A stretch of DNA of 64,000 nt from Lonsdalea populi (GTDB taxonomy: Bacteria > Pseudomonadota > Gammaproteobacteria > Enterobacterales > Enterobacteriaceae), in contig NZ_CP065534.1 in assembly GCF_015999465.1 (NCBI RefSeq), positions 3,658,001-3,722,000 on the forward strand. The letters are read 5' to 3'. Both the position numbers and the translations under genes were made by a program. The notes under the pieces were generated by a model. It saw nothing but the letters and a program-made list of their open reading frames with translations. It was not told where the DNA came from and did no database searches. Below are positions 59,485 to 64,000 of the stretch, in pieces; within the stretch, counting starts at the first letter, position 1, and each line of letters opens with the position of its first letter.

Positions 59485-61092
59485 TTAATCCAGGGACACA
59501 TGGTTGAAGTTATGTAGGCCGCGCGGCTCGATGACATAGCCCTTCACGTTGCTGCGAATGGGTTCGTATACCGTCGAGTGAGCGATGATCAGCGCTGGGG
59601 CCTGATCGTGCATGATGACCTGTGCTTGTTTATACAGCTCAATGCGCTTAGCCTGATCGGAGATGGCTCGAGCCGGCTGAATGACATCCTCGAATGGCTT
59701 GTAACACCATCGGGAATAGTTGGAGCCTTTGCGGGCGGCGTCGCAGCTAAACAGCGTCGCGAAGAAGTTATCCGGGTCCCCATTGTCGCCGGTCCAGCCA
59801 AACAGGACAGTCTGATGCTCACCGTCTTTGGAACGTTTCAAATATTCTCCCCATTCGTAGGTCACAATCTTGGCGTTCACGCCGATTTTGGCCCAGTCAG
59901 ACTGAATCATCTCCGCCATACGGCGCGCATTCGGGTTATACGGCCTCTGGACCGGCATGGCCCACAGGTCAATAGTAAAACCATCACTTAGCCCAGCTTC
60001 CTGCAACAGCGCTTTCGCCTTTTGCGGATCGTAGGTGTAATCCTGCACCGCATCGTTGTAACCCCACATGGTGGGCGGTATCAGGTTTTTGGCCGTCTGA
60101 CCGGCGCCCTGATAGATGGCATCGATGATGGACTGTTTATTGACGGCATAGTTCAGCGCCTGCCGCACTTTGAGGTTATCCAGCGGCTTTTTTTCCACGT
60201 TATACGAGAGATAGCCAACGTTCAACCCGGGTTTTTCTAGCAAGATCAGTCTCTTATCCTTTCTCAGACTGGCCAGATCTGCCGGATTGGGATAGGGCAT
60301 GATCTGGCATTCGTTTTTCTGCAGCTTGGCGTAACGGACCGAGGCGTCCGGCGTTATGGAGAAGACCAGGCGGTCTATGCCCGGTTTCTGTCCCCAAAAA
60401 CCGTCGAACGCCTTATATAGAATGCGTGAGTCTTTTTGATATTGCTGCAGTTGGAACGGACCGGTACCAAGCGGGTTTAGATCGACTTTCTCAGGCGTTC
60501 CGGCCTTCATCATCGCATCAGCATATTCAGCGGATAAAATGGAGGCGAAATCCATCGCCAGATCGGCGGCAAATGGCGACTCGGCGTGGGTCAGGTGGAA
60601 GCGCACGGTGTGGTCGTCCACTTTTTCCACGTTCTCAATCAGTTCCCGCATCCCCATACCTTCAAAGTATTCATAGCTGCCGCCTGACACTTTATGATAC
60701 GGGTGATTCACATCCAGCTGACGCTGGAACGAGAACAGCACATCGTCAGCATTAAGACCGCGCGTCGGCTTGAAATCTTTACTGCTTTGCCACTTCACGT
60801 CAGTGCGCAGATGGAAGGTGTAAGTTTTGCCATCCTCGCTGATATCCCACTTCTCAGCCAAGCCGGGTTCGATCTCCGTTGTCCCATTTTTAAATTCAAT
60901 CAGACGGTTATAGATGGGAACCGAACTGGCATCAAACGTCGTGCCCGACGTGTACAACTGAGGATTGAAACCTTCCGGGGAACCTTCCGAACAATACACT
61001 AACGTTTTAGACTGCGCGCCCGCCGCAACCGAGAGCGCCAGCAGTCCCAGACCAAGCCTCAGCATCCTTGATTTCATTATGGGTTCAGCCAT
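59485..61092 (-). CDS. dppA: Dipeptide-binding periplasmic protein DppA
   Basis: DppA binds dipeptides (and heme in E. coli) in the periplasm for DppBCDF; it also serves peptide chemotaxis with Tap. The 535-residue precursor equals E. coli in length. The signal peptide ends near GAQSKTLVY, and the mature part begins with CSEGSPEGFNPQLYTSGTTF. The solute-binding family 5 body ends in HSTVYEPIRSNVKGYVIEP. ATG at 61092 has GAGG about 10 bases upstream; an internal ATG at 61077 lacks one. The leader holds a possible GcvB site. Confidence 0.97.
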   Translation of the reverse strand: MAEPIMKSRMLRLGLGLLALSVAAGAQSKTLVYCSEGSPEGFNPQLYTSGTTFDASSVPIYNRLIEFKNGTTEIEPGLAEKWDISEDGKTYTFHLRTDVKWQSSKDFKPTRGLNADDVLFSFQRQLDVNHPYHKVSGGSYEYFEGMGMRELIENVEKVDDHTVRFHLTHAESPFAADLAMDFASILSAEYADAMMKAGTPEKVDLNPLGTGPFQLQQYQKDSRILYKAFDGFWGQKPGIDRLVFSITPDASVRYAKLQKNECQIMPYPNPADLASLRKDKRLILLEKPGLNVGYLSYNVEKKPLDNLKVRQALNYAVNKQSIIDAIYQGAGQTAKNLIPPTMWGYNDAVQDYTYDPQKAKALLQEAGLSDGFTIDLWAMPVQRPYNPNARRMAEMIQSDWAKIGVNAKIVTYEWGEYLKRSKDGEHQTVLFGWTGDNGDPDNFFATLFSCDAARKGSNYSRWCYKPFEDVIQPARAISDQAKRIELYKQAQVIMHDQAPALIIAHSTVYEPIRSNVKGYVIEPRGLHNFNHVSLD

Positions 61093-61116
61093 TTACGTAT
61101 GCCTCATAGTATGGAT

Positions 61117-61123
61117 GTTGTGT
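61117..61123 (-). promoter_or_regulatory. Possible GcvB pairing site in the dppA leader
   Basis: On the minus strand ACACAAC occurs 25-31 bases before the dppA ATG, in TTACACAACATCC. It is complementary to the GUUGUGU part of the GcvB R1 seed. dppA is a GcvB target in E. coli and Salmonella; the site here is inferred. Confidence 0.5.
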
Positions 61124-62252
61124 AATAGCAGACGGACCATGGCGGTTATTCCTTGGTCCGAATACTGCGGCGTTACTGCGACAGGCATCAGTAACCAGGA
61201 AAATAAGCCGTGCGATGCTTCCCTGCTTGTCGAATAAAATAAGGGGAAATACCCCCACACAGACGGTGCTCTTTCCTGCAGCGTCATCAATTTGTCAACT
61301 GTTCACATCCAGGTCAATACAACCAATATGGATTTACAAAGTCATCCAGCGCGTTGAAACGAACAAAAAAGAGAAAAAAGCCCCTAACCTCAGATTTAAA
61401 ATCCGAGATATATAAAAAATTAAGCCCAAAATCACAAAAAAGCCCAAACCCAGTAATTTAAAGACGAAAAATAACTATATGAAATTCATCTTACCTTCTT
61501 CCTACAGCGTCACTTTTGCGGATTTTTAGCGCAAGGATGATAATTTTGTCACAAATAAAGGGAAGGCAATGATTGCAGATTTTCATCTTACGTGGCTTAA
61601 GATGACTATCTGCGTAAGGTGAAAAAAGGGAGTTAAAAAGCGGTCGGCTCAACAGAGGCGATGCCTCCACACCCAGGGCGAACGCCTGCGGGCAACGCTT
61701 ACTCATAAAGATAAACGGCGCTGTGTGATTGGCATCACAAAATAAAAGGAAATAAAAATGAGGAGGCGGGCTAAAATAAGGGTGATTATGTGACCCAGTA
61801 GACAATCCGCTGCAAATGTAAAAAGTACAAAGATTAATAATTACAGCAGTGATCTCATATTTCCCTCATGAAATTTACGTTAGTTTTAAAACTTTATTAT
61901 CTAGGCGCCATTGGCTATTTTTATTACGCGATTATATTAAGATAAAAAGACATTGCCCGCTTAAATCATTTCCCGCCCCCATCTTGAGTTAATTTTAATT
62001 ACAAAACTAAGAATTAAATTATTTAAAATGGAAGTGCCGTTCAGTTCACAATTACATCACGCATTCAATTAATGGCTATTATTTTTAACAATAAGCCATG
62101 CTAGATTGCCATATATTCAATGTCAGTATCCGAAATACCATACCCATTCACATTACGCATGTGAGCAAAAATAAAATAAATACTTATTATTCAACATCTT
62201 ACGTTTATCCATTGACTTCTGTATGCCCTACCACCACAACAAGGTGAATATA
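61124..62252. promoter_or_regulatory. Long dppA-2HCT intergenic region
   Basis: More than 1.1 kb without a convincing gene separates the divergent dppA and 2HCT transporter genes. It is AT-rich and contains A/T tracts throughout 61820-62220. A short dyad CATCTTA...TAAGATG lies near 61587-61607 and a perfect CRP palindrome at 61724-61739. A 104-codon minus-strand frame at 61491-61805 looks like chance. Confidence 0.6.
61724..61739. promoter_or_regulatory. CRP binding site
   Basis: TGTGATTGGCATCACA is a perfect TGTGA(N6)TCACA palindrome. It lies about 510 bp before the 2HCT transporter and about 630 bp before dppA. Catabolite control of the transporter is the likely role; which transcript it serves is not clear. 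Confidence 0.8.
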
Positions 62253-63596
62253 ATGAAAAAAATTGATGCTGATATCCTCCGTGAGGATACCCTCGTGAAC
62301 ACACCGCCTCCTGGTTTTATCAGTAGTTTGAATAAAACCACGATTGGTGCCGTCCCTTTAGTTCTCTTTATCGTCATTTCCGCCATTGTTTTTGTCGCCG
62401 CCTATACCGGTGTTTTGCCCAAAAATATGATCGGCGGTTTCGCCGTTATCATGTCGATGGGTTTTTTACTCGCGCACATCGGCCGCAATATTCCGGTGTT
62501 GAAAGAAATAGGTGGACCGGCAATTCTGTGCCTGATCGTGCCGTCGATATTGGTCTATTACCAATTCTTCAATGACACCACGATGGATACCGTGACCCTG
62601 CTGATGAAAGAGGCCAACTTCCTTTATTTCGTCATCGCCAGTCTGGTGGTGGGCAGCATTCTCGGCATGAACCGCATCATTCTGATTCAAGGCATGGTGC
62701 GTATGTTCGTTCCGCTGGTTATCGGTACGGTCACTGCCGTGTCGACCGGCCTGCTGGTCGGGAAATTGTGCGGTTATACCTTCTACCACACCTTCTTCTT
62801 CATCATCGTTCCCATCATTGGCGGCGGTATCGGTGAAGGCATCCTGCCGCTCTCCCTGGCCTACTCCGCCATTCTGGGTCAGTCTCCCGACGTCTACGTG
62901 GCCCAGTTGGCCCCCGCTGCCGTCGTTGGCAACATTTTCGCTATCATCTGCGCAGGCATGCTGGCGCGACTGGGCATAGCGCGCAAAGATCTCAGCGGTC
63001 AAGGCCGGCTGATCCGCAGCGATAAAGACAATGAGATCTTCAACGTGACGGAAACGCCCAAACCGGTAGACTTTTCGCTGATGGGCGGCGGCCTGCTGCT
63101 TATCTGCGCCTTCTTCATCGTTGGCGGTCTGGCGGAGAAAATCGTACACATCCCCGGTCCGGTTCTGATGATCCTGATCGCCGTTATCTGTAAATACGCT
63201 CGTGTCATTCCTTCCAGCATGGAAACCGGAGCCAGCAGCTTTTACAAATTTGTCTCCAGCGCTCTGGTATGGCCTCTGATGATTGGGCTCGGCATGCTGT
63301 ATGTTCCGCTGGAGAGCGTTGTCGCCGTCTTCTCCGTCGGTTACGTGCTGGTATGTGGTTCTGTGGTTATCTCCATGGCGCTGGTCAGCTTCTTTGTCGC
63401 ACCGTATCTCAATATGTACCCGATTGAGTCCTCCATCGTCACAACCTGTCACAGCGGCCTTGGCGGCACCGGCGACGTCGCCATCCTTTCCGCCTCCAAC
63501 CGTATGTCGCTGATGCCGTTCGCGCAAATCGCAACGCGTATTGGCGGTGCGTCTACCGTTATCGGAGCAACGCTGCTGCTGAGATTGTTTGTCTAG
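62253..63596 (+). CDS. 2-hydroxycarboxylate transporter (CitS/2HCT family)
   Basis: This is a secondary sodium- or proton-coupled carrier for citrate, malate or lactate-like acids. The 447-residue protein matches Klebsiella CitS in length and has the two reentrant loops of the family: IIGGGIGEGILPLS at about 188-201, and CHSGLGGTGDVAILSASNRM near 400-420. An arginine in ATRIGGAS, near residue 429, fits the substrate-binding Arg of CitS. The ATG at 62253 follows AAGGTG; a longer frame from 62223 has no such site. A CitB-type regulator gene is convergent downstream, supporting citrate/malate control. Substrate not determined. Confidence 0.92.
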   Translation: MKKIDADILREDTLVNTPPPGFISSLNKTTIGAVPLVLFIVISAIVFVAAYTGVLPKNMIGGFAVIMSMGFLLAHIGRNIPVLKEIGGPAILCLIVPSILVYYQFFNDTTMDTVTLLMKEANFLYFVIASLVVGSILGMNRIILIQGMVRMFVPLVIGTVTAVSTGLLVGKLCGYTFYHTFFFIIVPIIGGGIGEGILPLSLAYSAILGQSPDVYVAQLAPAAVVGNIFAIICAGMLARLGIARKDLSGQGRLIRSDKDNEIFNVTETPKPVDFSLMGGGLLLICAFFIVGGLAEKIVHIPGPVLMILIAVICKYARVIPSSMETGASSFYKFVSSALVWPLMIGLGMLYVPLESVVAVFSVGYVLVCGSVVISMALVSFFVAPYLNMYPIESSIVTTCHSGLGGTGDVAILSASNRMSLMPFAQIATRIGGASTVIGATLLLRLFV

Positions 63597-63614
63597 CCGA
63601 AATCGAGTCAAAGA

Positions 63615-63645
63615 AAACCACCTTCTCTGAGAGGTGGTTTTTTTT
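63615..63645 (+). terminator. Rho-independent terminator of the 2HCT transporter gene
   Basis: AAACCACCT and AGGTGGTTT form the stem, followed by a run of Ts on the plus strand, 18 bp past the stop. Confidence 0.92.
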
Positions 63646-63708
63646 CGCCAGCTTACCAGCGGCCGTAAAAAGCTATTTATCGAGGAGATGGGTGACAAAG
63701 GCCGATAA

Positions 63709-63742
63709 AAAATCCGCCAACCCAATGGAGGTGGCGGATTTT
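63709..63742 (-). terminator. Rho-independent terminator of the CitB-type gene
   Basis: AAAATCCGCCA and TGGCGGATTTT form an 11-bp stem. On the minus strand TGGCGGATTTTTTATC follows, a good T-tract about 87 bp past the regulator stop. Confidence 0.8.
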
Positions 63743-63828
63743 CATTTGGTAAGTTGAACCGTTATTCAGTTCAGACTGAACGACTCCATGATTCGTCCAG
63801 AGGACGAGCTCGGCGGCCTTTATGGCAA

Positions 63829-64000
63829 TCATTCGCAGTATTGGCGCAATGCATCCTGCTTTTCAGGCAACAGACGATAGAGATACACCGGACGCCCCGT
63901 CGAACCGTACAGGATATTGGTGGCAAGAATGCCGGTGTCCGCCAGATAGATGAGGTACTTACGGCAGGAAACACGAGAGATGCCAATCGCATTGGCCAGC
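63829..64000 (-). CDS. CitB/DcuR-family response regulator, C-terminal part (partial)
   Basis: The minus strand from 64000 reads without a stop as LANAIGISRVSCRKYLIYLA, then DTGILATNILYGSTGRPVYL, then YRLLPEKQDALRQYCE, ending at TGA 63829-63831. This is the C-terminal winged helix of CitB/DpiA-type response regulators: the ISRVSCRKYL recognition helix and the YGSTGRPVYLYR wing. The receiver domain lies outside the window. Such regulators, with a CitA-type sensor, control citrate or dicarboxylate transporters, and the 2HCT transporter is convergent with it. Confidence 0.85.
   Translation of the reverse strand, partial: LANAIGISRVSCRKYLIYLADTGILATNILYGSTGRPVYLYRLLPEKQDALRQYCE

Noticed and set aside
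61491..61805. 104-codon minus-strand ORF in the long intergenic region
   Set aside because: No ribosome-binding site, mixed composition, and it covers the CRP palindrome; it looks like chance.
62466..63725. 419-codon minus-strand ORF
   Set aside because: Antisense to the 2HCT transporter and crossing its terminator; His/Asp/Gln-rich shadow of a membrane protein.
1..64000. CRISPR arrays, tRNA and rRNA genes
   Set aside because: No regularly spaced direct repeats and no tRNA- or rRNA-like sequence was seen on either strand.

Overview
The window is a chromosomal segment of a Gram-negative enterobacterium. The gene content and order match Enterobacterales (cpxRAP, pfkA-fieF, ugpBAECQ, livKHMGF, panM/rpoH/ftsXEY/rsmD, tusA/yhhQ/dcrB, yhjD, yhjJ, dctA, hmsP-like/bcs/dpp). 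The combination of a BcsD/BcsO-type cellulose operon, an agmatine-to-putrescine gene pair and IS-rich junctions suggests a plant-associated member of Pectobacteriaceae (Dickeya/Brenneria/Lonsdalea-like). The genus is an inference from gene content, not a measurement.

Layout. 1-829: dead IS4 remnant. 853-2856: aguBA (agmatine to putrescine). 3042-5132: pfkA and fieF. 5232-9005: an accessory insertion between fieF and cpxP, holding a 2TM protein, a frameshifted Nudix gene, a CPBP protease and an IS3-family relic split by a decayed IS1111-type (IS110 family) element. 9087-11952: Cpx envelope-stress module, with cpxP, the CpxQ small RNA in its 3' UTR, a consensus CpxR box, and cpxRA. 12.0-12.5 kb: decayed coding sequence. 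12506-19460: trmL, yhhA-like, an AEC transporter and the ugp operon (glycerol-3-phosphate uptake) with a candidate Pho box. 20008-21678: chemoreceptor. 21872-27986: branched-chain amino-acid ABC transporter plus an aminotransferase. 28388-38850: conserved housekeeping block (panM, rpoH, ftsXEY, rsmD, yhhL, DUF1820, yhhN, tusA, yhhQ, dcrB, yhjD, tautomerase), including a candidate preQ1-I riboswitch on yhhQ. 38930-43462: yhjJ, dctA and a shortened HmsP/PdeK-like protein. 43635-54934: bcsO-Q-A-B-C-D-Z cellulose operon. 55427-61092: dppABCDF. 62253-64000: 2-hydroxycarboxylate transporter with a convergent CitB-type response regulator cut by the window edge.

How the parts work together. Most of the window is nutrient uptake (glycerol-phosphate, branched-chain amino acids, dipeptides, C4-dicarboxylates, citrate/malate-like acids), plus envelope stress control and cellulose secretion. 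The cellulose operon sits at the locus where E. coli carries its bcsEFG-type operon, but has BcsD and BcsO and lacks BcsE/F/G. The neighbouring c-di-GMP-type protein has lost its EAL domain. RNA-level control is well represented: CpxQ, the preQ1 element, a possible GcvB site on dppA, and a candidate guide RNA in the IS1111-type relic whose sequence matches the insertion site.

No rRNA, tRNA or CRISPR array was seen. Coordinates of sites come from reading the sequence directly. Family assignments come from recognised motifs and remembered homologues; no search was run.
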